Source: Allobosea sp. BK604
GTDB lineage: Bacteria > Pseudomonadota > Alphaproteobacteria > Rhizobiales > Beijerinckiaceae
Assembly: GCF_004341515.1 (NCBI RefSeq)
Contig: NZ_SLZF01000003.1
Location: 620,001-684,000, forward strand
DNA: 64,000 nt
Direction of reading: 5' to 3'
Part shown: positions 17,732-26,284 of the stretch, piece after piece
Position numbering within the stretch: the first letter of the stretch is position 1
Layout: each line of letters begins with the position of its first letter
Notes under the pieces: generated by a model
Told to the model about the DNA's origin: nothing
What the model saw: only the letters and a program-made list of their open reading frames with translations
Database searches by the model: none
Position numbers and translations under genes: made by a program

Positions 17732-17903
17732 CTGCTCTGAGTTTTCCTGAGGGATAGCTGCATAAATTGTGCCTTTGCGGCGCCCTTCCCTGAGATTACG
17801 CTAACTCAAAATCGGGCCGCAAATGCATATCTTCATTGTGCGTTGCGAAACGACCGCGAGAGAATGCGAGGCGTAGCCAAACGCCCGATCCGGAGGAAAA
17901 ATC

Positions 17904-17969
17904 ATGCCACGGCTTCCGTGGGCCGCGAATTTGCGTCCGCACATCACCGGGCTTCGTCATGGCCGTTGA
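17904..17969 (+). CDS. Possible 21-codon leader peptide overlapping the LeuC-like start
   Basis: An ATG with a near-perfect Shine-Dalgarno (cGGAGGAaaaatc ATG) opens a 21-codon frame that ends in TGA at 17967-17969, overlapping the LeuC-like ATG at 17959 in another frame. The LeuC-like start has no good ribosome site of its own, so this little frame could deliver ribosomes by translational coupling. The peptide is rich in Arg and has three Leu. It could also be chance. Confidence 0.35.
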   Translation: MPRLPWAANLRPHITGLRHGR

Positions 17970-19383
17970 CGCCACGGCTCCGTCGACCGTCTTCGACAAG
18001 ATCTGGAACGCGCATCTCGTCGCACGGCTCGACGATGGCCGCGACCTCGTCTTCGTCGACCGCCATGTCCTCCAGGAAACCACCAGCGCCGTCGCCTTTG
18101 CCGGGCTGAAGCGCACCGGCCGCGGCGTCCGCCATCCCGAGCTGACGATCGCGACGCAGGACCATATCGTCTCCACCAGCCCCGGCCGCGACGAGGATAG
18201 CTATCCCGGCGGCCGCGAGCTGCTCACCCTGATGCGCTCCAATGCCTATGCCGCCCGCATCCGGCATTTCGGTGTCGACGATCCGCGCCAGGGTATCGTC
18301 CATGTCATCGCGCCGGAACTCGGCTTCGCGCTGCCCGCCAGCATCCTCGCCTGCGGCGACAGCCATACCTCGACCGTCGGCGGGCTGGGCGCACTCGGCA
18401 TCGGCGTCGGTACCAGCGAGGTCGAACATGTGCTGGCGACGCAGACGCTCGCCCTGACCCGCCCGCGCAACATGCGCGTGCGCTTTGAAGGCAAAACCGG
18501 CCCCGGCATCGTCGCCAAGGACCTGATCCTGCGCGCGATGGGCGAGCTGGGCGTCGCCGGCGGGCGCGGCTGCGCCGTCGAATATGCCGGCTCGGCCATC
18601 GAGGCGCTCTCGGTCGAGGCCCGGCTGACGATCTGCAACATGTCGATCGAGCTCGGTGCCCGCCTCGGCCTGATCGCACCGGACGAGAAGACCTTCGCCT
18701 ATGTGAAGGGTCGCGAATTCGCTCCGTCGGGCGCCGCCTTCGAACGGGCGGTCGAGACCTGGCGCAAGCTGCGCAGTGACGCCGGCGCCGTCTTCGAGCG
18801 CGACATCCTGATCGACTGCGCCAGCATCGCGCCGCAGGTCACCTGGGGTACGACGCCCGAGCATGTCGCCGGCGTCAGCGATCATGTGCCGGATCCGGCA
18901 GTGCTGTCCGACGCCAAGCGGCGCGACGGCATCGCCCAGGCGCTCAACTATATGGGGCTCGAGCCCGGCATGCCGCTCGCCGGCATCCCGATCGATGTCG
19001 CCTTCATCGGCTCCTGCACCAATTCGCGCATCTCCGATCTCGAAGCGGCTGCGCAGGTAGTGAAGGGCCGCCGCATCTCCCCGAATGTCCGCGGGCTCGT
19101 CGTGCCCGGCTCAATGTCGGTCAAGCGCGAGGCCGAAGCGCGCGGCCTGCACGAGATCTTCCGCGCCGCCGGCTTCGAATGGCGCGAGGCGGGCTGCTCG
19201 ATGTGCGTCAGCATCAACGAGGATATCGTCGCGCCCGGCTCGCGCTGCATCGCGACCTCCAACCGCAATTTCGAGAACCGCCAGGGTCCGCGCAGCCGCA
19301 CCCATCTGGCGAGCCCGGTCATGGTCGCAGCCGCCGCGCTTGCCGGCCATATCACCGATGTCCGGCAGGAGCTCGGGGCATGA
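17959..19383 (+). CDS. LeuC-like aconitase-family dehydratase, large subunit
   Basis: 474 residues of the isopropylmalate dehydratase/homoaconitase large-subunit type. VFDKIWNAHLV opens it; CGDSHTSTVGGLGALGIGVG is the active-site signature. The three [4Fe-4S] cysteines are in FIGSCTNSRISDLE and EAGCSMCVSINEDI, and NRNFENRQG is the substrate-binding arginine segment. ATG 17959 was chosen because the conserved N-terminus starts there. It overlaps the LeuD-like gene (ATGA). Operon context with a PEP mutase/isocitrate lyase-like enzyme and an ABC importer suggests a catabolic hydratase for an imported alkyl-malate or maleate, not leucine synthesis. Confidence 0.86.
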   Translation: MAVDATAPSTVFDKIWNAHLVARLDDGRDLVFVDRHVLQETTSAVAFAGLKRTGRGVRHPELTIATQDHIVSTSPGRDEDSYPGGRELLTLMRSNAYAARIRHFGVDDPRQGIVHVIAPELGFALPASILACGDSHTSTVGGLGALGIGVGTSEVEHVLATQTLALTRPRNMRVRFEGKTGPGIVAKDLILRAMGELGVAGGRGCAVEYAGSAIEALSVEARLTICNMSIELGARLGLIAPDEKTFAYVKGREFAPSGAAFERAVETWRKLRSDAGAVFERDILIDCASIAPQVTWGTTPEHVAGVSDHVPDPAVLSDAKRRDGIAQALNYMGLEPGMPLAGIPIDVAFIGSCTNSRISDLEAAAQVVKGRRISPNVRGLVVPGSMSVKREAEARGLHEIFRAAGFEWREAGCSMCVSINEDIVAPGSRCIATSNRNFENRQGPRSRTHLASPVMVAAAALAGHITDVRQELGA

Positions 19384-20021
19384 GGAAGCCGGTTCGCGAG
19401 ATCAGCGGCGTCATGGCGGTCATGCCCGTCGCCAACGTCAATACCGATGCGATCATTCCCTCCGTCTGGCTGCGCACGGCGACGGCCGACATGGGCAAGG
19501 GCCTGTTCGGCGGCCAGCGCTACGACGACGAGGGCAACGAGAAGCCGGATTTCGTGCTCAACCGTCCGCCGTTCCGCGAGACGAAGATCCTGCTCGCCGA
19601 CGAGAATTTCGGTTGCGGCAGCTCTCGGGAAGCGGCTGTCTGGGCGCTGGTCGAGTTCGGCATCGGCTGTGTGCTGGCGCCGAGCTTCGCCGATATCTTC
19701 TACGAGAACGCCTTCCGGAACAGTCTCGTTGCCGGCGTGATCGATCAGGCGACCTATCAGGCGCTGAAGGCCACCGTCGAGGCGCACGAGGGCAGCCCCG
19801 ATTTCCGCATCGATCTGGCGAGCGCGAGCGTGGTCACGCCTGCCGGTGAGGTGCACGGCTTCCGCATCCCCGCCTCGCGGGTCGAGGCGCTCATGCGCGG
19901 CGATGATGAGATCGCCATGACCTTGCAGCATCAGCCTGCGATCGAGGCGCATTACGCCGCGGCCAAGGCCGGCAGCGACTGGCTCTTCCCCGCGACGCTG
20001 CAGCGGAGCGCCGGGTCATGA
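19380..20021 (+). CDS. LeuD-like aconitase-family dehydratase, small subunit
   Basis: 213 residues forming the swivel domain. NVNTDAIIPSVWLR matches the NxDTDxIIP motif, and ENFGCGSSREAAVWALVEFG is the loop that contacts substrate carboxylates and gives specificity. It is the usual length for LeuD (~200). The start overlaps the large-subunit stop and its own stop overlaps the next ATG (both ATGA), so stoichiometric translation is expected. It forms the heteromeric hydratase with the LeuC-like protein. Confidence 0.88.
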   Translation: MRKPVREISGVMAVMPVANVNTDAIIPSVWLRTATADMGKGLFGGQRYDDEGNEKPDFVLNRPPFRETKILLADENFGCGSSREAAVWALVEFGIGCVLAPSFADIFYENAFRNSLVAGVIDQATYQALKATVEAHEGSPDFRIDLASASVVTPAGEVHGFRIPASRVEALMRGDDEIAMTLQHQPAIEAHYAAAKAGSDWLFPATLQRSAGS

Positions 20022-20899
20022 TGCGCAGGAGCATCCGCGATGCGCTCACCCGCGAGACCCCGCTCGTCATGCCGCTCGCCCATGATGCGCTCTCGGCACG
20101 GTTGATCGAGCAGGCGGGCTTCCGCGCCTTCGCCATCGGCGGCTCGGCGATGCTCGCCGCCCGCCATGCCTATCCGGATATCGGCCTGATCGGCCTCACG
20201 GATATGGTCGAGGGCATTCGCGACATCGCGGCGGCGAGCAGCCTGCCGTTCATGGCCGATGCCGATGACGGCTATGGCGACGTGAAGAGCGTCGCGCGCC
20301 TCGTCGCCGCCTATGAGCGGATCGGCGTCGGCGGCTTCCTGGTCGAGGATCAGGACCGCGACCACAAGCAGCAGCGCGCCGACAAGGCGGCCTCCGTGGT
20401 CGATGAATCCGTGATCGAGGCCAAGCTGCGCGCCGCCATGCTGGCTCGCCGCAATCCCGAGACCTTCATCGTCGGCCGAACCGACGCCTATGGCCCGCTC
20501 GGGCTCGACGCCGCGATGCGCCGGGCCGAGCGTTTCCTCCATATCGGCGCCGACGGCATCTTCATTGCCGGCCTGCGCACCGAGGCCGATTACCGCCGCG
20601 TCGGCGCGGCCTTTCGCGGCACCTATTGCTCGGCCGCAATGTTCGAGGGCGGCGACACGCCCTGGTTCACTCCGGCGGAGCTGGGCGAGATGGGCTTCAT
20701 GCAGGTTTCGTATCCGGCGAGCCTGATCTTCCGGGTCACCGCGGCGATGCGCGACGGGCTGGACGCCCTGCGCAGGCATGCCGAAGGCACCCAGGCCCTG
20801 AAGCCCATGGAGAATGGCGCAGCCGTTCGCGCTACACTGGACCAGGCCGTCGATCTTGCGCGCTGGCGCGCGATCGAGACGGCCCAGCGCCCGGCGTGA
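20018..20899 (+). CDS. PEP mutase/isocitrate lyase superfamily protein (putative C-C lyase or hydrolase)
   Basis: 293-residue TIM-barrel enzyme. The Mg2+-binding and active-site strands are clear: MADADDGYGDVKSVARLV and GVGGFLVEDQ. The catalytic loop after VEDQ reads DRDHKQQRADK instead of the KRCGH of isocitrate, methylisocitrate and dimethylmalate lyases, so the usual general-acid Cys is missing and the reaction cannot be read off. Linked to a LeuCD-type hydratase, it could cleave or hydrolyse the hydrated product, as 2,3-dimethylmalate lyase does after dimethylmaleate hydratase in Eubacterium barkeri. Fourth-base overlap with the upstream gene. Confidence 0.82.
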   Translation: MMRRSIRDALTRETPLVMPLAHDALSARLIEQAGFRAFAIGGSAMLAARHAYPDIGLIGLTDMVEGIRDIAAASSLPFMADADDGYGDVKSVARLVAAYERIGVGGFLVEDQDRDHKQQRADKAASVVDESVIEAKLRAAMLARRNPETFIVGRTDAYGPLGLDAAMRRAERFLHIGADGIFIAGLRTEADYRRVGAAFRGTYCSAAMFEGGDTPWFTPAELGEMGFMQVSYPASLIFRVTAAMRDGLDALRRHAEGTQALKPMENGAAVRATLDQAVDLARWRAIETAQRPA

Positions 20900-20978
20900 T
20901 CAGCAGACCTCCGCCGGCCGGCGGACGGGAATGAAGACGATCCGCGGAAAGAGCGGACTCTGGGAGGAGAGGAAGACC

Positions 20979-21974
20979 ATGACAGCCACGCTGAATCGCA
21001 TGAAATCGCTCATCGGCCTCGCCGCGCTCGGGCTCGCGCTCGCCGGCCCGGCCAGGGCCGAGGAGATCGTCGTCAGCAATTACGGTGTCTCGGCCAATGG
21101 CATGCCCTACGCAGTCGCCCTGGAGAAGGGCTTCTTCAAGGAAGAGGGCGCCAATGTCACCGGCATCCTGACCTCCGCCGGCGGCGGCACGACGCTGCGC
21201 AACATGCTCGCGGGCAACGCGCCCTATGCGGAGGTCAACCCGAACGCCGTGATCGCCGCCGTCCAGCAGGGCGCCGACATCAAGATCATCGCCGACACGG
21301 TCTCGACGGTCGCCGAGTTCGTCTGGGCCGTGAAACAGGATTCGCCGATCAAGTCGGTCAAGGACCTGAAGGGCAAGAAGTTCGGCTACACCAACCCGCG
21401 CTCGACCAGCCAGGCGCTGGCGGTGCTGGTGCTGCAATCGGGCGGGCTCAAGGCCGAAGATGCCGAGATGGTCAAGACCGGCGGCTTCGGCGAGGGCATC
21501 GCGGCGCTCGATATCGGCCTCGTCGATATCACGCCGGTTCCGGAGCCGCTCTGGTCGAAATACAAGGACAAGTATCGCCCCATCGCCAGGGCTTCGGAGA
21601 TGTTGCCGCCGATCGCCAACGTGCTCGGCGTCGCGGCCGGCGCCGGCGCGGCCGGCAAGGACGATTTCATCAAGGCGGTGCTGCGCGCCCGCCGCAAGGC
21701 CGTCGCCTACATGATCTCGAACCCGGATGAATCGGGCGACATCATCGCCAAGGTCTACAATATCGAGCCCGAGGTCGCCCGCGCCGCGGTCAAGAACCTG
21801 ACCACGAGCCGCACCGATGGCATCGAATATTGGGGCGCCGGCCAGATCCATATGGGCGGCCTGCAGAAGGCGGTCGAGGTGCAGAAGATGGTCGGCGCCA
21901 TCTCGGGCGATGTCGACCTCGCCAAGATGATCGACACCCGCTACCTGCCCGACGATTTGAAGGCCCTGAAGTGA
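20979..21974 (+). CDS. NitT/TauT-type ABC transporter substrate-binding protein
   Basis: 331-residue periplasmic binding protein (NMT1/SsuA-like). Signal peptide to about residue 27 (IGLAALGLALAGPARAE), then the type II fold with MPYAVALEKGFFKEEG, TTLRNMLAGNAPYAEVNPNA and FGYTNPRSTSQALAVL. ATG 20979 follows a strong GGAGGAGAGGAAG ribosome site; the frame upstream is shadow of the lyase gene. It heads the transporter half of the operon. Ligand probably the acid handled by the LeuCD/lyase enzymes (inference). Confidence 0.87.
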   Translation: MTATLNRMKSLIGLAALGLALAGPARAEEIVVSNYGVSANGMPYAVALEKGFFKEEGANVTGILTSAGGGTTLRNMLAGNAPYAEVNPNAVIAAVQQGADIKIIADTVSTVAEFVWAVKQDSPIKSVKDLKGKKFGYTNPRSTSQALAVLVLQSGGLKAEDAEMVKTGGFGEGIAALDIGLVDITPVPEPLWSKYKDKYRPIARASEMLPPIANVLGVAAGAGAAGKDDFIKAVLRARRKAVAYMISNPDESGDIIAKVYNIEPEVARAAVKNLTTSRTDGIEYWGAGQIHMGGLQKAVEVQKMVGAISGDVDLAKMIDTRYLPDDLKALK

Positions 21975-21976
21975 AC

Positions 21977-22789
21977 ATGACCCAGATCGCGCAGGTTTCG
22001 CTGCGCCAAGTCGACAAGATGTTCAGCCGGGGCGGAAACCCGGCTGACACCGTTCATGCGCTCGGACCGATCGATCTCGAACTGCGCCATGGCGAGTTCT
22101 TCGCCGTGGTCGGCCCGTCCGGCTGCGGCAAGTCGACCTTGCTCGAACTGGTCGCCGGTCTGTCGACCGCGACGCGCGGCGAGGTCGCCTTCGAAGGCAA
22201 GCCGATCGAGGGCCGCATCCCTGACGGCGTCGGCGTCGTCTTCCAGGAGGACGCCTCCTTTCCCTGGCTGAGCGTGCGCGACAACATCGCCTTCGGCCTG
22301 CGCCGGATGAAGCTCCCGCCCGAGGAAAAGGCAAAGCGCATCGAGAAGGCGCTGGCGATGATGGGGCTCGTGCCCTTTGCCGAGAGCTATCCCTCGCAGC
22401 TCTCCGGCGGCATGCGCCAGCGCGTCTGCATCGCCCGCACGCTCGTCACCGAGCCGCGTCTCATCCTGCTCGACGAGCCCTTCGGCGCGCTCGACCAGCA
22501 GACCCGCCTGCTGATGGGCGACGAGGTGCTCAATCTCTGGCGCAAGACCGGCGCCACCGTCTTCCTGATCACGCATGCGCTCGACGAAGCCGCGATGCTG
22601 GCCGACCGCATCGGCGTGATGTCGGCGCGCCCCGGCCGGCTGATCGACATCGTCGAGACCGGCTGGCCGCGCGATCGCGACAGCCGCATCGTCCAGGAGG
22701 AGAGCTTTGGCGCGATCACCGCGCGGCTTTGGCGCTCGCTGCGCGAGGAATCGATGAAGTCGATCGGCAAGGCCGGGACCACGATATGA
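21977..22789 (+). CDS. NitT/TauT-type ABC transporter ATP-binding protein
   Basis: 270 residues. Walker A GPSGCGKSTLLELVAG (~residue 45), Q-loop VFQEDASFPWLSV, ABC signature LSGGMRQRVCIARTL, Walker B LILLDEPFGALD and switch His in VFLITHALDEAAML are all intact. The in-frame GTG at 21971 overlaps the binding-protein stop; ATG 21977 is taken as the start. Energises the two permeases that follow, with which it is coupled by an ATGA overlap. Confidence 0.9.
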   Translation: MTQIAQVSLRQVDKMFSRGGNPADTVHALGPIDLELRHGEFFAVVGPSGCGKSTLLELVAGLSTATRGEVAFEGKPIEGRIPDGVGVVFQEDASFPWLSVRDNIAFGLRRMKLPPEEKAKRIEKALAMMGLVPFAESYPSQLSGGMRQRVCIARTLVTEPRLILLDEPFGALDQQTRLLMGDEVLNLWRKTGATVFLITHALDEAAMLADRIGVMSARPGRLIDIVETGWPRDRDSRIVQEESFGAITARLWRSLREESMKSIGKAGTTI

Positions 22790-23538
22790 GGAGCCCCCTC
22801 CTCTGGCGGCTTCTGGTGCTCGCCGGCTTCATCGGCCTGCTCGAAGCGCTCTGCCTCGGCGGCGTGATCAAGCCGCTGACCATGCAGCCGCCGCACAAGA
22901 TCGTCACCGATCTCGTCAAGATGCTGTCCTCAGGCTCGCTGAACGGCGCCATCGCCAAGACGCTCGGCAATGCGCTCATCGCCTTCATCATCGCCATGAT
23001 TCTCGGCGTGACGAGCGCGATCATCATCCATCGCCTGCGCCGGGTGCGCGACACGCTCGAGCCGCTCTTCGCGACCTATTACGCCATCCCGGTCTTCGCC
23101 TTCTATCCGCTGCTGATCATCCTGCTCGGCCTCGGCGACGCCCCGCAGATCTTCATCGGCGCCATGCTCGGCATCGTCGCTGTGATCGTGAACACGCTGA
23201 ACGGGCTCGACCGCGTGCCCAACGTCCTGCTCAAGACGGCGCGGGTCAACCAGATGGGCCCGGTCGAGACGGCGCTGCGCGTCACCTTGCCCTGCGCCTC
23301 GCCCTATATCCTCACCGGCGCCAAGCTCGCGGTGGCCTATTCGCTGATCGGCATCATCGGCGCCGAGTTCATCATGTCGAGCGGCGGCATGGGCTACGAG
23401 ATCAGCTTCGCCTACAACAATTTCGACAATGCCACGATGTACCCGCTGATCCTGCTGATCCTCGTGGTCTCGATCACCATCAACATGGCGATCGCGCGCT
23501 GGGAGAAGGCGCTGATGGCGAAGAGGGGCCTGCGATGA
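22786..23538 (+). CDS. NitT/TauT-type ABC transporter permease 1
   Basis: 250 residues with about six transmembrane helices. LWRLLVLAGFIGLLEALCLG is the first; FATYYAIPVFAFYPLLIILLG is the SsuC/TauC-type conserved segment; TARVNQMGPVETALRVTLP is the EAA-like coupling loop. It overlaps the ATPase gene and the second permease gene by 4 nt each. Two distinct permeases instead of a homodimer suggest a heterodimeric channel. Confidence 0.89.
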   Translation: MRSPLLWRLLVLAGFIGLLEALCLGGVIKPLTMQPPHKIVTDLVKMLSSGSLNGAIAKTLGNALIAFIIAMILGVTSAIIIHRLRRVRDTLEPLFATYYAIPVFAFYPLLIILLGLGDAPQIFIGAMLGIVAVIVNTLNGLDRVPNVLLKTARVNQMGPVETALRVTLPCASPYILTGAKLAVAYSLIGIIGAEFIMSSGGMGYEISFAYNNFDNATMYPLILLILVVSITINMAIARWEKALMAKRGLR

Positions 23539-24284
23539 ACCGGCAATCGGGCTCCATCCTGCGCAATACGCTCACCCTGATTGTCGTCGTCCTTGTCGCC
23601 TGGCAGGCGCTCTACTGGATCGTCGGCGACATCGCCCTGCGCTCGCCGCTGCAGACCTTCGCCTTCGCCGGCAAGTTCATGTCGACGCCGCAATTCGCGC
23701 AGCATCTCGCCGAGACCAGCAAGGCCTTCGGCCTCGCACTTCTGCTCGCCGTCGCGATCGGGCTGACCATCGGCTTCACGCTCGGCGCCAGCCGCTTCCT
23801 CAGCGACGTGTTCGAGCCGATGCTGATCGCGCTCTATTCGATCCCGAAGATCACGCTCTACCCGATCCTGCTGCTCGCCTTCGGGCTCGGCATGTCTTCC
23901 AAGGTCGCGTTCGGCACCATCCACGGCGTCATCCCGATCGCGCTCTTCACCATCACGGCGGTACGCAACGTCAAGCGCGTCTATCTCAAGACCGGGCAGG
24001 TCATGGGGCTTTCGCCGCTCGACATGATCGCGCGTATCATCTTCCCGGCCGCGCTGCCCGAGATCTTCGCCGGCCTGCGCATCGGCTTCTCGCTGACCCT
24101 GATCGGCACGCTTCTGGGCGAGATGTTCGCCTCGCAGCGCGGGCTCGGCTTCCTGCTGATGAGCGCGATCGGCCTGCACAATGTCGACCTGATCATGGCG
24201 CTGACCCTGCTCCTCACCGTCTTTGCCGGCACGGCCAGCGTCGTGCTACTGGCGCTCAACCAGCGGCTCTACGCCCGCTCGTGA
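23535..24284 (+). CDS. NitT/TauT-type ABC transporter permease 2
   Basis: 249 residues, six predicted membrane helices. IALYSIPKITLYPILLLAFG and TGQVMGLSPLDMIARIIFP (coupling loop) mark the BPD_transp_1 fold. It is the last gene of the LeuCD-lyase-ABC operon; a 22-nt perfect hairpin follows 50 nt after the stop. Related to but clearly distinct from permease 1. Confidence 0.89.
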   Translation: MNRQSGSILRNTLTLIVVVLVAWQALYWIVGDIALRSPLQTFAFAGKFMSTPQFAQHLAETSKAFGLALLLAVAIGLTIGFTLGASRFLSDVFEPMLIALYSIPKITLYPILLLAFGLGMSSKVAFGTIHGVIPIALFTITAVRNVKRVYLKTGQVMGLSPLDMIARIIFPAALPEIFAGLRIGFSLTLIGTLLGEMFASQRGLGFLLMSAIGLHNVDLIMALTLLLTVFAGTASVVLLALNQRLYARS

Positions 24285-24333
24285 CCGGTCCGCCATTGGC
24301 TCGGCGCACTGGTATATCTGTTGATCGAATTTC

Positions 24334-24355
24334 AGCCGCACCACGCCGTGCGGCT
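24334..24355 (+). terminator. Hairpin after the LeuCD/NitT-type operon
   Basis: Perfect 8-bp stem AGCCGCAC / GTGCGGCT with a 6-nt loop, 50 nt after the last permease stop. No T-run follows, so it may be a Rho-independent terminator of the weak, high-GC kind or an mRNA end-stabiliser. Confidence 0.5.
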
Positions 24356-24368
24356 GGCATTAGCCATG

Positions 24369-24390
24369 GCTTCAATCCTGCGATTGAAGC
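24369..24390. promoter_or_regulatory. Perfect 9-bp inverted repeat between the two ABC operons
   Basis: Arms GCTTCAATC and GATTGAAGC around CTGC, 136 nt upstream of the gamma-glutamyltransferase-like start. It could be an operator for the downstream operon or a second stem of the upstream terminator region. No regulator gene adjoins the downstream operon. Confidence 0.4.
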
Positions 24391-24525
24391 GTGACAGAAC
24401 TCATACTCCACCATACCGGCATATGATTTCAGCATTGCGCGGATATTTTCGGCAGGCTCCCACTGGCCACGCCGGCAAACTGGTATAAGATATATTAGAT
24501 GCAACGGCTGACCGGGAGGACGCCG

Positions 24526-26247
24526 ATGAACCTCGTCCAGAGGCGCGCTGACGGCAGCAACGGCCGGATTCATACCGGCGACCGGCACATGATCTCGGCC
24601 GGCCATGCCGCTGCGGCGCAGGCAGGCTTCCTCATCCTCGAGGCCGGCGGCAATGCCGTCGATGCCGGTGTGGCTGCGGGGCTCGTGCTCGGCGTCGTCC
24701 AGAACGACATCGTCAATGTCGCCGGCGTCGCACCGATCATGTTCCGCTCGGGCGAGACCGGCGAAGTCGTCACCATCGACGGGCTCGGCACCTGGCCGGC
24801 CGCGGCCTCCGCCGCCTATTTCCGCGACGCCCATGGCGGCGCGATCCCGCCCGGCCTGCGCCGTACCGTCATTCCCGCCGCGCCGGCATCCTGGATGGAG
24901 GCGCTCACGCGCTACGGCACGATGAGCTTTGGCGAGGTCGCGGCGAGCGCCATCCGGCTCGCCAGCGAAGGCTTCCCGGTCCATCCGACCATGGCCGATT
25001 TCGTGGCGAAATCGGCGGCCGACTACCTGCAATTCCCGCAGAACGCGGCGCTTTATCTTCCCGGCGGCAAACCGGTCGCGATCGGCAGCATTTTCCGGCA
25101 GCCCGAGCTCGCCACGACGCTCGCCTACATGGCCGCGCAGGAGCGGGCGGCCTCCGGAACGCGCGAGGCCGGGCTCAAGGCCGCCCGTGACGCCTTCTAT
25201 CGCGGCGACATCGCCCGCACGATCGCCGCCTATCATGCCGCCAACGATGGCTGGCTGAGCTATGACGACCTCGCCACCTACAAAGTCAGGTTGGAGCAGC
25301 CTGTCGTCACCCGCTGGCGCGGCGCCGAGATCTATAATTGCGGGCCCTGGTGCCAGGGGCCGGTGCTGGCGCAGGTCCTCGCCATCCTCGGCGACGAGGA
25401 CCTCGCCGCGCTCGGGCATAATTCGCCGGCTTATATCCATCTCGTCACCGAGGCGCTGAAGCTTGCCTTCGCCGATCGCGAGGCGACCTATGGTGATCCG
25501 CGCTTCATCGACGTGCCGCTGAACCGGCTGCTCTCGCAGGAATATGGCGCCAGCCAGCGCGCCCGGATCGACCTGAAGCGCGCCATACCCGGCATGCCCG
25601 CTCCGGGCATCGGCGATGGCCCGCGCCAGTCCGTCCTGGCCGAGGGCGCGGTGCCGCCTTCGCCCGACACCTCCTATGTCGCCGTCGTCGACCGCTGGGG
25701 CAACGCCTTCTCGGCGACGCCGAGCGACACGTCCAACGATACGCCGCTCGTCCCCGGCCTCGGCATCTGCCCGTCCTCGCGCGGCTCGCAATCGTTCACC
25801 ATCGCGGGTCATCCCAGCGAGGTCGCGCCGGGCAAGCGCCCGCGCCTGACGCCGAACCCGGCGCTCGCGGTCTTCGACGACGAGACGGTGATGCCCTTCG
25901 GCTCGCCCGGCGGCGACGTCCAGACCCAGTCCATGCTGCAGGTCCTGTTCAACCTGCGCCTCTTCGACATGGACCTGGTCAGCGCCATCGAGGCGCCGCG
26001 CTTTGCCACCTACAGCTTCCCGAGCAGCTTCGAGCCGCATGAGATGTTCCCGGACCGGCTGATGCTGGAGGCGCGCATCCCGGCCGGGACTCGCGAGGAG
26101 CTGAATGCGCTTGGCCACGATGCGCAGGCCTGGCCGGACTTCACCTTCCAGTGCGGCGGCGTCTGTGCCGTACTCCACCACGAGCCGACTGGCCTGAAGA
26201 TCGCGGCGGCCGATCCGCGCCGCAATGCCGGCATTGCTGGCTGGTAA
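24526..26247 (+). CDS. Gamma-glutamyltransferase family (Ntn-hydrolase) protein
   Basis: 573 residues, full GGT length. The large-subunit part opens with HMISAGHAAAAQAGFLILEA and GGNAVDAGVAAGLVLGVVQ. The autocleavage and nucleophile position is at SPDTSYVAVVDRWGN (Thr after Asp, near residue 382), where classical GGT has TTHxSVVDxxGN. The small subunit has GSPGGDVQTQSMLQVLFNL. No signal peptide is visible, so a cytoplasmic enzyme is likely, unlike E. coli Ggt. ATG 24526 has GGGAGGA 5 nt upstream. Probably cleaves gamma-glutamyl amides or another small amide brought in by the adjacent transporter. Confidence 0.85.
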   Translation: MNLVQRRADGSNGRIHTGDRHMISAGHAAAAQAGFLILEAGGNAVDAGVAAGLVLGVVQNDIVNVAGVAPIMFRSGETGEVVTIDGLGTWPAAASAAYFRDAHGGAIPPGLRRTVIPAAPASWMEALTRYGTMSFGEVAASAIRLASEGFPVHPTMADFVAKSAADYLQFPQNAALYLPGGKPVAIGSIFRQPELATTLAYMAAQERAASGTREAGLKAARDAFYRGDIARTIAAYHAANDGWLSYDDLATYKVRLEQPVVTRWRGAEIYNCGPWCQGPVLAQVLAILGDEDLAALGHNSPAYIHLVTEALKLAFADREATYGDPRFIDVPLNRLLSQEYGASQRARIDLKRAIPGMPAPGIGDGPRQSVLAEGAVPPSPDTSYVAVVDRWGNAFSATPSDTSNDTPLVPGLGICPSSRGSQSFTIAGHPSEVAPGKRPRLTPNPALAVFDDETVMPFGSPGGDVQTQSMLQVLFNLRLFDMDLVSAIEAPRFATYSFPSSFEPHEMFPDRLMLEARIPAGTREELNALGHDAQAWPDFTFQCGGVCAVLHHEPTGLKIAAADPRRNAGIAGW

Positions 26248-26284
26248 GCTGCCTCACCGAAGACACCACAAAGGGGAGAGTGTC

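Larger units (their letters stand above)
24309..24487. promoter_or_regulatory. Three CTGGTATA-like half sites upstream of the gamma-glutamyltransferase operon
   Basis: CTGGTATA occurs at 24309-24316 and 24480-24487, and the reverse-oriented ATACCGG at 24413-24419. Repeated words in a 241-bp AT-richer gap suggest regulator half sites or promoter elements; the last copy lies 39 nt before the preferred ATG. Evidence is only the repetition. Confidence 0.3.

Noticed and set aside
17959..20021. LeuC/LeuD pair as the leucine-biosynthetic isopropylmalate isomerase
   Set aside because: Possible by sequence alone, but operon linkage to a lyase-family enzyme, an importer and a LysR regulator, with no leuA or leuB nearby, favours a catabolic role. 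Kept as the main alternative.
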